A program made the translations under genes and the position numbers. The notes under the pieces were generated by a model. The model saw nothing but the letters and a program-made list of their open reading frames with translations, searched no databases and was not told the origin of the DNA. From assembly GCF_026013475.1 (NCBI RefSeq), contig NZ_JAPDPH010000051.1:1-37397 (forward strand): DNA of 37,397 nucleotides, read 5' to 3'. Of this stretch, positions 1 to 8,024 are shown piece after piece. The first letter of the stretch is position 1; each line of letters opens with the position of its first letter. Source of the DNA: Micromonospora yasonensis (lineage in GTDB: Bacteria; Actinomycetota; Actinomycetes; Mycobacteriales; Micromonosporaceae).

Positions 1-122
1 AGACGCTGCGGGTGAACGCCTCCATCGAGGGTCCGAACGCCAACTGCGCCCAGGGCGTGACCGCGACCGGCACCACCCCGCGGGACATGGGCAACCAGAT
101 GGACCAGCCGGTCACCCAGTGA
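1..122 (+). CDS. C-terminal end of an unidentified protein (partial)
   Basis: An open frame enters from the left edge (first complete codon at position 3) and stops with TGA at 120-122. The visible tail is about 39 residues, contains one Cys (NCAQG) and ends in a low-complexity hydrophilic stretch. The stop is 10 bases before the ATG of the DUF305 gene, so the two are probably co-transcribed. In actinobacteria DUF305 genes often follow a DUF3105 gene, and a Cys plus Thr/Pro-rich tail would fit that, but too little is visible to assign a family. The DUF3105 idea is inference from context only. Confidence 0.55.
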   Translation, partial: TLRVNASIEGPNANCAQGVTATGTTPRDMGNQMDQPVTQ

Positions 123-132
123 GGACGCCGCG

Positions 133-804
133 ATGACTGCTTCCGTGACCACGGACGCCGACCTCGACGAGGCGCCGGCCACCGACGGTGGCCGGGCCCC
201 GGCGCGGCGCTACGGCCTGCTGGCCGTGGCGGTCGCCATCGTGGTCGGCCTCGTCCTCGGGTACGCGGGCGGCCTGCTCACCCCGACCCTCACCCGCCCG
301 GGGGACAACTCGCCGGAGGCGGGCTTCGCCCGGGACATGAGCACCCACCACGCCCAGGCGGTCGAGATGGGACTGATGGCCTTCCAGCAGGGCCAGGACG
401 CGGAGGTACGGCAGATCGGCGGCGACATCGCCACCGGCCAGCAGGGCGAGATCGGCACCATGCAGACCTGGCTGCGCTCGTGGAAGCTCGACCCGACCGG
501 TGACCAGCCGCCGATGGCGTGGATGCCGGACGGCGCGCAGGCGGTGAAGAACGGCCTGATGCCGGGCATGGCCACGCCGGAGGAGATGGCGAAGCTGCGG
601 GCCGCCAAGGGCCGTGACTTCGACGTCCTCTTCCTGCAGATGATGATCCGTCACCACATCGGCGGGGTGCACATGATCGACGGTGTCCTCGACCAGGGGC
701 ACGACAAGGACGTGCTGGCGGTCGCGCAGGTCATGAAGAACACCCAGCAGACCGACCTCACCAACCTTCAGGCGGCGCTCAAGCGCCTGGGCGGCACCCT
801 GTAA
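133..804 (+). CDS. DUF305 domain protein, membrane-anchored
   Basis: The product has 223 residues. A cytoplasmic head of about 25 residues is followed by one hydrophobic segment (about residues 28-50), which would place the rest outside the membrane. The DUF305 hallmarks are visible as two His/Met-rich helices, STHHAQAVEMGL near residue 75 and MMIRHHIGGVHMI near residue 175. This four-helix family includes metal-binding proteins such as cyanobacterial CopM, so a periplasmic-type metal or redox role is possible; no function is proven here. The ATG start has a purine-rich GAGGACG about 6 bases upstream and lies close behind the preceding gene, suggesting an operon that ends at the strong hairpin at 821-853. 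Confidence 0.88.
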   Translation: MTASVTTDADLDEAPATDGGRAPARRYGLLAVAVAIVVGLVLGYAGGLLTPTLTRPGDNSPEAGFARDMSTHHAQAVEMGLMAFQQGQDAEVRQIGGDIATGQQGEIGTMQTWLRSWKLDPTGDQPPMAWMPDGAQAVKNGLMPGMATPEEMAKLRAAKGRDFDVLFLQMMIRHHIGGVHMIDGVLDQGHDKDVLAVAQVMKNTQQTDLTNLQAALKRLGGTL

Positions 805-820
805 CACCTGCTCGGACTCC

Positions 821-853
821 ACGGGCCCGCGTCGGTTGCCGACGCGGGCCCGT
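821..853 (+). terminator. Perfect 15-bp hairpin after the DUF305 gene
   Basis: ACGGGCCCGCGTCGG (821-835) pairs perfectly with 839-853 around a 3-base loop, 17 bases after the DUF305 stop. There is no long T run, as is usual for actinomycete terminators. Confidence 0.75.
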
Positions 854-876
854 TCACGTCGGGGTGACCTGCGTCC

Positions 877-909
877 GTTATGACCTGTTATAACGATTTG
901 GGCTATACG
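877..909 (+). promoter_or_regulatory. Candidate promoter and repeated operator before the IS630-derived gene
   Basis: Two 8-base near repeats, GTTATGAC (877-884) and GTTATAAC (887-894), start exactly 10 bases apart; the second is a perfect palindrome. They sit in an AT-rich island that is unusual for this DNA. A -10-like TATACG (904-909) lies 5 bases before the TTG start, with ATGACC (880-885) 18 bases upstream of it as a possible -35. The layout fits a leaderless transcript and possible autoregulation. Both are inference. Confidence 0.4.
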
Positions 910-914
910 AACCT

Positions 915-1679
915 TTGAGCTACTTGGAGACTTTTCTCCCCACATATCGTGACCAGTTGCGATTCGGGCTCGTTGCGCAGGACGTGGGGGTTGCACTCAG
1001 AGACGCAGGGCGGTCGGTGACCAGCTGGTGCCGACGCCACACCATCGGCGGTGACGGAGCGGTGGCAGCCGTCCGTCGCGGACTGCGGCAGGGCGAGTCG
1101 GGAACGCTCAGCCGCGAACAGGAACTCGAACTGATCGACGTGCTGCGGGGCGTCCACCCCGACGAGTTCGGCCTGGACGAGGAGCTCTGGACGCGACAGA
1201 GCCTGACCACCCTCATCCAGCGCCGGTTCGACCTGGCGATGGACGCCGGCACGGTCGGGGCGTACCTGCGGGCCTGGGGGTTGGGTCCGCGCGAGCCCCG
1301 GGAGCGGGCCTGCGGCCTCTGCGTGGGCGCGGTCGAACGCTGGGTACGCAGCGAGTATCCGTCGATCACCCGGGCCGCCCAGGAGCACGCCGCGGAGGTC
1401 TACTGGATCGGCCGGGTACGCCTGCGCGGCACCATGCCGGCGGCGGACGTGATCTCCGCGGTGTCGTCCCGGGGCCGGGTGCGCTTCATGATCACCACGC
1501 CCTCGGTCGACCCGCCGCTCCCCCGCGACTTCGTGCTGCGGCTCAGCGGCGCCGAGGAGCGCACGGTGCACCTCATCGTCGACGGCTCCTGGCCGCGCAA
1601 CGAGTGGCCCCGCCGCCTTCCGCGCCGGATCGTCCTGCACCCGCTCCCCAGCTGCGGCCGCCCGCTGGCCGCCGCCTGA
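915..1679 (+). CDS. IS630 transposase-derived DNA-binding protein, catalytically dead
   Basis: The product has 254 residues. The N-terminal 55 residues look like a helix-turn-helix (DVGVALRDAGRSVTSWC). The next part (about 65-125) matches the winged-helix linker of IS630-family transposases (DEFGLDEELWTRQSL, then GTVGAYLRAWGL). After that the order of catalytic-domain landmarks is kept (EYPSITRAA, AEVYW, ISAVSSRGRVRFM, VHLIVDGSW, IVLHPLP), but the first acidic residue expected after YW is gone (YWIG) and the protein ends before the C-terminal SPELNP-type segment carrying the last acidic residue. Only the middle Asp (LIVDG) remains, so transposition activity is unlikely. No terminal inverted repeats or target duplication are visible. 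A domesticated regulator is the best reading. The TTG start is uncertain; it is favoured by the nearby -10-like box. Confidence 0.7.
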   Translation: MSYLETFLPTYRDQLRFGLVAQDVGVALRDAGRSVTSWCRRHTIGGDGAVAAVRRGLRQGESGTLSREQELELIDVLRGVHPDEFGLDEELWTRQSLTTLIQRRFDLAMDAGTVGAYLRAWGLGPREPRERACGLCVGAVERWVRSEYPSITRAAQEHAAEVYWIGRVRLRGTMPAADVISAVSSRGRVRFMITTPSVDPPLPRDFVLRLSGAEERTVHLIVDGSWPRNEWPRRLPRRIVLHPLPSCGRPLAAA

Positions 1680-1709
1680 TCCACGAGGATCGACGCGCGG
1701 GGGTACCGA

Positions 1710-1740
1710 TTGGGTGATCCGAGAGGGCGTTTGCTACTCT
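1710..1740 (+). promoter_or_regulatory. Promoter of the tRNA gene
   Basis: A -10 box TACTCT (1735-1740) lies 14 bases before the mature tRNA, with a weaker -35-like TTGGGT (1710-1715) 19 bases upstream. Spacing is slightly long, but the position fits a start point near 1747. Confidence 0.5.
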
Positions 1741-1754
1741 TCTCGGGTCGCTGA

Positions 1755-1826
1755 GCCCCCGTAGCTCAGGGGATAGAGCACCGCCCTCCGGAGGCGGGGG
1801 CGCAGGTTCGAATCCTGCCGGGGGCA
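1755..1826 (+). tRNA. tRNA-Arg (anticodon CCG)
   Basis: A complete cloverleaf is visible. The acceptor stem GCCCCCG (1755-1761) pairs with CGGGGGC (1819-1825), with A as discriminator base. The D arm is GCTC/GAGC. The anticodon stem CCGCC/GGCGG closes the 7-base loop CTCCGGA, which gives anticodon CCG for the Arg codon CGG. The T arm is GCAGG-TTCGAAT-CCTGC. The 3' CCA is not fully encoded (the next bases are CAG). CGG is a common Arg codon in this high-GC genome. Confidence 0.97.
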
Positions 1827-1834
1827 CAGACCGC

Positions 1835-1866
1835 GAGAAGCCCGGGCCGATCGGCCCGGGCTTCTC
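1835..1866 (+). terminator. 32-bp perfect palindrome, bidirectional terminator
   Basis: GAGAAGCCCGGGCCGA (1835-1850) is followed directly by its reverse complement (1851-1866). It starts 8 bases after the tRNA and ends 17 bases before the stop of the oppositely oriented ligD-like gene, so it can end both transcripts. Confidence 0.8.
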
Positions 1867-1883
1867 CGCATGTCGGGAGCGGC

Positions 1884-2842
1884 TCAGCCGGCCTCGCGGC
1901 GGGCCTTCGCGCGGCGCTTGCCCTCGTGCATGGCCTGCACCCGGGCCACCGGGATGGTCCGCCCCTCGGCGACCAGGTCGGCCGGCAGCCGCTGCGGCGC
2001 GGGCAGCGCCTCCGCCCACGGATCCCGGTCGCCGAGCAGCCCCGGCACCGTCCGCACGGTGAAGTCGGCCGGCGTCACCGACTCCACGTCCGACCAGCCG
2101 ACCGGGTACGACACCGGCGTGCCGGGCCGGATCCGCGGGCTGTACGCGGCCACCACCGTCGCCCCGTACGCGCGGGTGGAATCCACGAACACCCGGCCGC
2201 CCCGGTCCTCGACGATGAAGGCGGTGGTGGCCAGCGCCGGGTCGAGCCGTTCGGCGTGCCCGGCGAGGGCCCGGGTCGCGGCGGCCGCCTCCTCGGCGGT
2301 GGTCCCTCCGCCACCGGCACGATCACGTGCAGCCCCTTCGCGCCGCTGGTCTTCACCGCCCCGGCCAGCCCCACGTCGGCGAGCGCCTGGCGGACCAGCA
2401 GGGCAGCGCTCACCGCCATCCGGAACGAGTCACCCACCGGCGGGTCCAGGTCGAGCACCAGGTGGGTGGGGTGCTCCGGGTCGCCGGCCCGGCTCAGTGT
2501 CGCGTGGTACTCCACCGCCCGCTGGTTGGCGAACCAGAGCAGGGTGCGCCGGTCGTCGCAGAGCGCGTACGAGATGCGCCGGTGGGACGCCTCCGCCCAG
2601 ACCTCGGTGCGGCGCACCCAGTCGGGCGTGTACTTCGGCAGGTTCTTCTGCATGAACGGTTCCTGCCCGGGCCGGACCCGGACCACCGAGAGCGGCCGGT
2701 CGCGCAGCCCGGGCAGGATCCGCCCGTGCACGGCGTCCAGGTAGTCGACCAGGTCGCGCTTGGTCGCCCCGGCCCCGTCGAAGAGCGGCTGGTCCAGGTT
2801 GGTCAGCGACACCCCGTCGCGGGTCTCGTCAGCGGCACTCAT
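1884..2842 (-). pseudogene. ligD: LigD-type DNA polymerase domain gene with a frameshift
   Basis: Read from ATG 2842, the first 180 or so residues match the stand-alone polymerase/primase domain of bacterial NHEJ LigD: the MQKNLPKYTPDWVRR segment, the catalytic-type HLVLDLDPP motif, and KTSGAKGLHVIVPVA. Just after VPVAEG (near 2301-2308) the frame fails. Adding one base there restores a family-like continuation (EEAAAATRALAGHAERLDP, then FVDSTRAYGATVVAAYSPR) to the stop at 1884. The full product would be about 319 residues, normal for a separate PolDom protein that fills or extends ends during double-strand break repair. The shift lies in a G/C run, so a sequencing error is as likely as a true lesion. 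No ku gene or ligase-domain gene is in the window. Confidence 0.85.
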
Positions 2843-2925
2843 CCGCTCACCTTCCCGGGCCGAGCGCGGGTCGGCAACCCCGACACGGCTTCCCGGCGGC
2901 GCCCTCGGTTGAATCGTCTACGACA

Positions 2926-3711
2926 TCAGCTCCAAAGGGACGCCGCACCGTTGTGCCGGCCAGCCCGGATCGCGGTGAGCATCTCGACGGTACGGGCGCG
3001 GGCGGCCGCGTACACGCCGGAGCCGTAGCTGACCCGGGCCACGCCGAGGGCGGCCAGCTCGGCCGGGGCCGGCGCGCCGGGCCGGGCCAGCACGTTCACC
3101 GGGGCGGCGACCTCGGCGACGAAGCCGCGGATCTGCTCCGGGTCGGCCAGCATGATCGGGTAGACGCTGTCCGCCCCGGCGGCCAGGTAGCCGCGCCCCC
3201 GGCGGACCGCCTCGGCGAGCCGCCCCTCGGCCGGGCCGTACGCCCGCAGGTGCACGTCGACCCGGGCGTTGAGCACCAGGTCCACGCCGGCCGTGCGGGC
3301 CGCCGCCCGGATCCCGGCGAGCAGGTCGGCCTGCTCCTCGACGTCGTACAGCTCACGCGTACGCGGGTCGGAGTCCTCGATGTTGCAGCCCACCGCGCCG
3401 GCCGCCAGCAGCCGCTCGACCAGTTCGGCCGGGCGCAGCCCGTACCCCCGCTCCAGGTCGGCGGTGACCGGGACGGTGACGGCGGCGGCGATCCGGCCGA
3501 CCGCCGCGAACATCTCGTCCACCGGGGTGCCCTCACCGTCGGCGTGACCTAGCGTCTCGGCGACCGCGCCGCTGCTGGTGGCGACGGCCGAAAAGCCGGC
3601 GGCGACGACGGCTCGTGCCGACCCGGGGTCCCAGGCGTTCGGCAGGATCAGCGGATCTCCGGGGCGGTGCAGCGCGCGCAGCGCGGCGGCCCGCCGGATC
3701 AGTTCGGTCAT
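2926..3711 (-). CDS. Isocitrate lyase/PEP mutase family protein
   Basis: The product has 261 residues. It shows the family's (beta/alpha)8 barrel landmarks: LPNAWDPGSARAV near residue 23, SSGAVAETLGHADG near 46, the metal-site strand VTADLERGYG near 82, GCNIEDSD near 109, and LNARVDVHL near 147. The cysteine loop of true isocitrate lyase (KKCGH) is not seen, so this belongs to the short phosphonomutase-like branch that cleaves or rearranges 2-hydroxy or oxo acids; the substrate cannot be read from the sequence. It is transcribed divergently from a MocR regulator only 47 bases away, the usual layout for MocR targets. No phosphonate pathway genes are nearby. Confidence 0.85.
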   Translation of the reverse strand: MTELIRRAAALRALHRPGDPLILPNAWDPGSARAVVAAGFSAVATSSGAVAETLGHADGEGTPVDEMFAAVGRIAAAVTVPVTADLERGYGLRPAELVERLLAAGAVGCNIEDSDPRTRELYDVEEQADLLAGIRAAARTAGVDLVLNARVDVHLRAYGPAEGRLAEAVRRGRGYLAAGADSVYPIMLADPEQIRGFVAEVAAPVNVLARPGAPAPAELAALGVARVSYGSGVYAAARARTVEMLTAIRAGRHNGAASLWS

Positions 3712-3758
3712 GCGGCGATTCTCGCCGCGCCGGCGGCCCTGCCCTAAGCTCCAATTCC

Positions 3759-5165
3759 GTGCCGATGGACTGGGCCGATTTCGGCGTCGACCTGCACCTG
3801 GACCTGGACGCGAGCGGCGGCCGGCGGGCCGGGCTGGAACGCGCGCTGCGGGACGCGATCCGGGACGGCCGGCTGCCCCCGTCGACCCGGCTGCCGGCCA
3901 CCCGCGCCCTCGCCGCCGAGCTGGGCCTGTCCCGGGGCACGGTCAGCGCCGCCTACGACCAACTGGTCGCCGAGGGCTGGCTGGTGGCCCGGATCGGCGC
4001 CGGTACCGAGGTCAGCCCACTGCGCCGGGCCGCGCCGGCGGCGGTGCCGCCGCCGCCCGGGCCGGCCCCCTTCCGGTACGACCTGCGCCCCGGCAGCCCC
4101 GACGTGGGGCTCTTCCCGGTCACCGCCTGGCTGCGGGCCGTCCGCCGGGCGCTGGCCGTCGCCCCCGCCGAGGCGTACGGCTACGGCGACCCGCGCGGCC
4201 GGCCGGAGCTGCGCGACGCGCTCGCCGGCTACCTCGGCCGGGCGCGCGGCGTGCTCGCCGACCCGGAGCGGATCGTGGTCACCACCGGGTACGTCCAGGC
4301 GCTGGTCCTGCTCACCACCGTGCTCCGGGACGCCGGTACGCCGGCGGTGGCGATGGAGGACCCCGGGCTGGCCTTCCACCGCGAGGTGGTCCGCCGGCAC
4401 GGCGGCACGGTGCTGCCGTTGCCGGTGGACGAGCGGGGCGCCCGCACCGACCTGCTCGGCACCGGACGGCTGGCCCGGGTGGGCGCGGCCGTGGTGACCC
4501 CGGCGCACCAGTATCCGACCGGGGTGACCCTGCACCCGTCGCGCCGGCACGTGCTGACCGACTGGGCCCGGACCGGCGGCGGGCTGGTCGTCGAGGACGA
4601 CTACGACGGCGAGTTCCGGTACGACCGGCAGCCCGTCGGCGCGGTCCAGGGGACGGCCCCCGAACAGGTGGCGTACGTGGGCACCGCGGCGAAGACGCTC
4701 GGGCCGGCGCTGCGCCTGGCCTGGCTGGTGCTGCCGGCCCGGCTGGTGGATCCGGTGGTGGACGCCAAGCACCACCTCGACCTGCACACGGAGACGATCG
4801 GCCAGCTGGCCCTCGCCGACCTGATCGACACCCACGGCTACGACCGGCAGGTCCGTACCGTCCGGCGGCGCTACCGGCAGCGCCGGGACCTGCTGCTGGC
4901 CCGGCTGGGCGGCCGGTCCGCCCTGGACGGGATCTCCGCCGGCCTGCACGCCACCGTCCAGCTGCCGGCGGACGGGCCGGACGAGCCGGAGGTGCTGGCC
5001 ACGGCCGCCGCGCACGGGCTGGGCCTGAGCGGGCTGGCCGCCCACCATCACCAGGTCGCCGGCCAGCCGCCCGGCCTGGTGATCGGGTACGCCCGCCCGC
5101 CCGCGCACGCCTACCCGGCCGCCCTGGACCTGCTGGCCCGCGTCCTGCCCGGCCCCCGCGCCTGA
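3759..5165 (+). CDS. MocR-type (GntR HTH + aminotransferase-like) regulator
   Basis: The product has about 468 residues and two parts. Residues 20-85 form a GntR winged helix (LPATRALAAELGLSRGTVSAAYDQL). After a Pro/Ala linker, residues 105-465 form a fold-type I aminotransferase domain with the DDYDGEFRYD cofactor segment and the PLP lysine at about residue 312 (GTAAKTLGPALRLAW). MocR proteins sense PLP or small amino compounds and act as activators or repressors. The GTG at 3759 is chosen because a -10-like TAAGCT (3745-3750) lies 8 bases before it, pointing to a leaderless mRNA; ATG 3765 is the alternative. The divergent PEP mutase-family gene is the likely target. Confidence 0.88.
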   Translation: MPMDWADFGVDLHLDLDASGGRRAGLERALRDAIRDGRLPPSTRLPATRALAAELGLSRGTVSAAYDQLVAEGWLVARIGAGTEVSPLRRAAPAAVPPPPGPAPFRYDLRPGSPDVGLFPVTAWLRAVRRALAVAPAEAYGYGDPRGRPELRDALAGYLGRARGVLADPERIVVTTGYVQALVLLTTVLRDAGTPAVAMEDPGLAFHREVVRRHGGTVLPLPVDERGARTDLLGTGRLARVGAAVVTPAHQYPTGVTLHPSRRHVLTDWARTGGGLVVEDDYDGEFRYDRQPVGAVQGTAPEQVAYVGTAAKTLGPALRLAWLVLPARLVDPVVDAKHHLDLHTETIGQLALADLIDTHGYDRQVRTVRRRYRQRRDLLLARLGGRSALDGISAGLHATVQLPADGPDEPEVLATAAAHGLGLSGLAAHHHQVAGQPPGLVIGYARPPAHAYPAALDLLARVLPGPRA

Positions 5166-5207
5166 CTCGCGTACGCGCGGCACTGTGGTGAAGGCCACGC
5201 GATTGTT

Positions 5208-5242
5208 CTGACCGATCGGTCAGGTGCTGACCGATCGGTCAG
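5208..5242 (+). promoter_or_regulatory. Tandem perfect operators for the TetR regulator
   Basis: The 16-bp perfect palindrome CTGACCGATCGGTCAG occurs twice, at 5208-5223 and 5227-5242, with starts 19 bases apart. The second copy ends 14 bases before the chosen ATG of the tetR gene. A dyad of this shape placed here is typical of TetR autoregulation; two sites nearly two helical turns apart would allow two dimers to bind side by side. Confidence 0.85.
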
Positions 5243-5256
5243 GCATGCTGGAGGAC

Positions 5257-5802
5257 ATGGCACGGGCGGTACCGGGGACCCACGACGAGATCCTCGCGGC
5301 GGCGGCACGGCGGTTCGCCGTCACCGGCTACAAGGGCACCTCGTTGCAGGACATCGCCCGCGAGGTCGGCTGCTCCAAGGCCACCGTGCTCTACCACTTC
5401 GCCAACAAGGAAGCCCTCCTCTGCGAGCTGATGGCACCCGCCATCGCGGTGCTGGAGGCGCTCGACGGGCAGTTCGCCGGGCGTACCGGCGCCGACGCCC
5501 AGCGGGTCGCCGCCGAGGGCTTCGTCGACCTGGCCGTGCGCTTCCGGCGCGAGATCGCGCTGCTCCGCGGCGAGTTCCCCGACCTGCTCCAGCAGCCGGC
5601 GTTCGCGCACATCCAGCAGATCTCCGAACGGCTCGTCGCGGCCTTCGCCGGCCACTCCGACCGCCCGGCGGCGCGGATCGCCGCGCTGGTGGTCCTCGCC
5701 GGCATCGCCGAGACCTGCGGCGAGTTCCTCGACATCCCGGACGAAGAGCTGCGGCCGGCGCTGCTGGCCGTGGCGCGCCGCGCGCTCAAACCCACCACCT
5801 GA
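5257..5802 (+). CDS. TetR family transcriptional regulator
   Basis: The product has 181 residues from ATG 5257. The N-terminal HTH is clear ([37 protein letters not shown] split over residues 10-46, with recognition helix KATVLYHF). The C-terminal ligand domain is helical and not conserved enough to name a ligand. An in-frame ATG at 5245 is a possible alternative; neither start has an ideally spaced ribosome binding site. It lies directly downstream of two perfect palindromes and 34 bases upstream of an MMPL exporter gene on the same strand, so it probably represses its own operon until an exporter substrate binds. Confidence 0.9.
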   Translation: MARAVPGTHDEILAAAARRFAVTGYKGTSLQDIAREVGCSKATVLYHFANKEALLCELMAPAIAVLEALDGQFAGRTGADAQRVAAEGFVDLAVRFRREIALLRGEFPDLLQQPAFAHIQQISERLVAAFAGHSDRPAARIAALVVLAGIAETCGEFLDIPDEELRPALLAVARRALKPTT

Positions 5803-5836
5803 CCCAGTTCCGAACTCCGAGGACAAAGGAACCTTC

Positions 5837-8017
5837 ATGGCGACCCTGCTGTACCGGCTCGGCCGGGCATCGATGCGGCGCCGGCGACTCGTCGCCGTCG
5901 TCTGGCTCGTCGTACTCGTCGGTCTCGGCCTCGCCGCGGCCACCCTGAAGGGCCCGACGGCGAGCAACTTCACCATGCCGGGCACCGAGTCGCAGCGCGC
6001 GCTCGACCTGCTCGCCGACCGGTTCCCGGCGGCCAGCGGCGCCACCGGCACCATCGCCGTCAAGGCGCCCCAGCCCGGCGAGCTGCTCACCCCGCAGGGG
6101 CAGGCTGTGGTCAAGGAGGTCACCCAGGAGGCGGCCAGCCTGCCCGGCGTGGTCGGCGCGGTCGACCCGTACCAGGTCAAGGCGCTCACCCCGGACGGCC
6201 GGTACGCGCTGATCCAGGTGCAGTTCGCCGGCCGGGCGGACGACGTGAGCACCGCCCAGCGCGACGCGTACGAGAAGGTCGGCGCGCAGGCCGAGGCGCA
6301 GGGGTGGCAGATCGCCCCCGGCGGTGAGGTGCTCAACGCGGAGCCCGAGGTCGGCTCGACGGAGGGCCTCGGCGTACTGGTCGCCGCGATCGTCCTGGTC
6401 GTCACCTTCGGCTCCCTGGTGGCGGCCGGGATGACCATGCTGAACGCGCTGATCGGCGTCGGCGTCGGCATGGCCGGCCTGTTCGCGCTCAGCGGCGCGG
6501 TCGAACTGACCAGCACCGCCCCGATCCTGGCCCTGATGCTCGGCCTCGCCGTCGGCATCGACTACTCGCTCTTCATCACCTCCCGGCACCGGCAAAACCT
6601 GCTCGACGGGCTCTCCCCCGAGGAGGCGGTCGGCCGGGCCGTCGGCACCGCCGGCTCCGCCGTGGTCTTCGCCGGCGCCACCGTGGTCATCGCGCTCGCC
6701 GGTCTGGCGGTGGTGGACATCCCGTTCCTCACCGTGATGGGGCTGGCCGCCGCCGGCACGGTGACCGTGGCGGTGCTGGTCGCGATCACCCTGGCCCCGG
6801 CGCTGCTCGGCTTCGCCGGCCGCAAGGTGCTCCCCCGCAAGCTGCGTGGCCGGGAGGCTGTCGCCGACCCCACCACCGGCTCGGAGGGCCGGTCCGGCTT
6901 CGGCTTCCGCTGGGCCCGCTGGATCACGAAGCTGCGGATCCCGGTCATCCTGGTCGGCCTGCTCGGCCTCGGCCTGCTGGCCATCCCCGCCCAGGACATG
7001 CGGCTGGCGCTGCCGGACGCCTCCACCGCGGCCGCGGGCACCCCGGCCCGGGTCAGCAACGACCTGATCCAGGAGGGCTTCGGCCGGGGCTTCACCGGCC
7101 GCCTCGCGGTGGTCGTCAGCGCCGACTCCCCGCAGGCCACCCAGGCCGCCGTCCCGCAGGTGACCGCGCTGATCCAGAAGACGGACGGGGTGCTCGCGGT
7201 GGCCCCGCCGCAGCTCGACCCGACCGGACGCACCGCGCTGATCGGGGTCGTCCCGAAGACCGGCCCGACCGACGCGGCCACCGAGACGCTGGTCCACGAC
7301 ATCCGTGACAAGGTCGGCGGGATCAAGGACGCCGACGTGCTGCTGACCGGCGTCACCGCGATCGGCATCGACGTGTCGGAGAAGCTCTCCGCCGCGCTCC
7401 CGGTCTACCTGCTGCTGGTGGTCGGCCTGTCGGTGCTGCTGCTGATGCTGGTGTTCCGCTCGATCCTGGTACCGGTCAAGGCCGCGCTGGGCTTCCTGCT
7501 CACCGTGGCGGCCACCTTCGGCATCACCGTGGCGGTGTTCCAGCAGGGCCACCTGGCCGGCCTGGTCGGGCTGGACACCCCCGGCCCGCTGGTCAGCTTC
7601 CTGCCGATCCTGCTCATCGGCATCCTCTTCGGCCTGGCCATGGACTACGAGGTCTTCCTGGTCTCCCGGATGCGGGAGGACTTCGTGCACGGCGACACCG
7701 CCCGGCAGGCCACCATCAACGGGATGGGCCACGGCGCCCGGGTGGTCACCGCCGCCGCGCTCATCATGATCTCGGTGTTCGGCGGGTTCGTCTTCCTGGA
7801 GGACCCGATCATCAAGTCGATGGGCTTCGCGCTCGCGATCGGCGTCGCCATCGACGCCTTCGTGGTCCGGATGACCATCGTCCCGGCGGTGATGTCGCTG
7901 CTCGACAGGGCCGGCTGGTGGATCCCGCGCTGGCTGAACCGGATCCTGCCCAACGTGGACATCGAGGGCGAAGGCCTGCGGGCCCACCTCGCCGCCCGCG
8001 AACCCGCCGGGGTCTGA
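5837..8017 (+). CDS. MMPL/RND family exporter
   Basis: The product has 726 residues. The family's duplicated layout is visible: one N-terminal membrane helix (about 18-38), a soluble loop, a bundle of helices (about 175-330), a second helix and loop, then the second bundle (about 520-700). Each bundle carries the motif for proton coupling, AVGIDYSLFITSRHRQ in the first half and GLAMDYEVFLVSRMRE in the second. It therefore uses the proton gradient to export lipids or hydrophobic compounds. Pairing with a TetR regulator and closeness to esterase- and Erm-type genes suggests a drug or toxic-lipid efflux role, but the substrate is not known. ATG 5837 follows AGGAACCTTC. Confidence 0.93.
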   Translation: MATLLYRLGRASMRRRRLVAVVWLVVLVGLGLAAATLKGPTASNFTMPGTESQRALDLLADRFPAASGATGTIAVKAPQPGELLTPQGQAVVKEVTQEAASLPGVVGAVDPYQVKALTPDGRYALIQVQFAGRADDVSTAQRDAYEKVGAQAEAQGWQIAPGGEVLNAEPEVGSTEGLGVLVAAIVLVVTFGSLVAAGMTMLNALIGVGVGMAGLFALSGAVELTSTAPILALMLGLAVGIDYSLFITSRHRQNLLDGLSPEEAVGRAVGTAGSAVVFAGATVVIALAGLAVVDIPFLTVMGLAAAGTVTVAVLVAITLAPALLGFAGRKVLPRKLRGREAVADPTTGSEGRSGFGFRWARWITKLRIPVILVGLLGLGLLAIPAQDMRLALPDASTAAAGTPARVSNDLIQEGFGRGFTGRLAVVVSADSPQATQAAVPQVTALIQKTDGVLAVAPPQLDPTGRTALIGVVPKTGPTDAATETLVHDIRDKVGGIKDADVLLTGVTAIGIDVSEKLSAALPVYLLLVVGLSVLLLMLVFRSILVPVKAALGFLLTVAATFGITVAVFQQGHLAGLVGLDTPGPLVSFLPILLIGILFGLAMDYEVFLVSRMREDFVHGDTARQATINGMGHGARVVTAAALIMISVFGGFVFLEDPIIKSMGFALAIGVAIDAFVVRMTIVPAVMSLLDRAGWWIPRWLNRILPNVDIEGEGLRAHLAAREPAGV

Positions 8018-8024
8018 CCTCGTC

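Noticed and set aside
915..1679. An active insertion sequence
   Set aside because: Catalytic residues are missing and no terminal inverted repeats or target duplication are visible.
5786..7987. A 733-codon open frame on the minus strand opposite the MMPL gene
   Set aside because: Its composition (runs of Asp, His, Gln, Arg, Gly) matches the antisense of a membrane protein gene and it has no recognisable domain.
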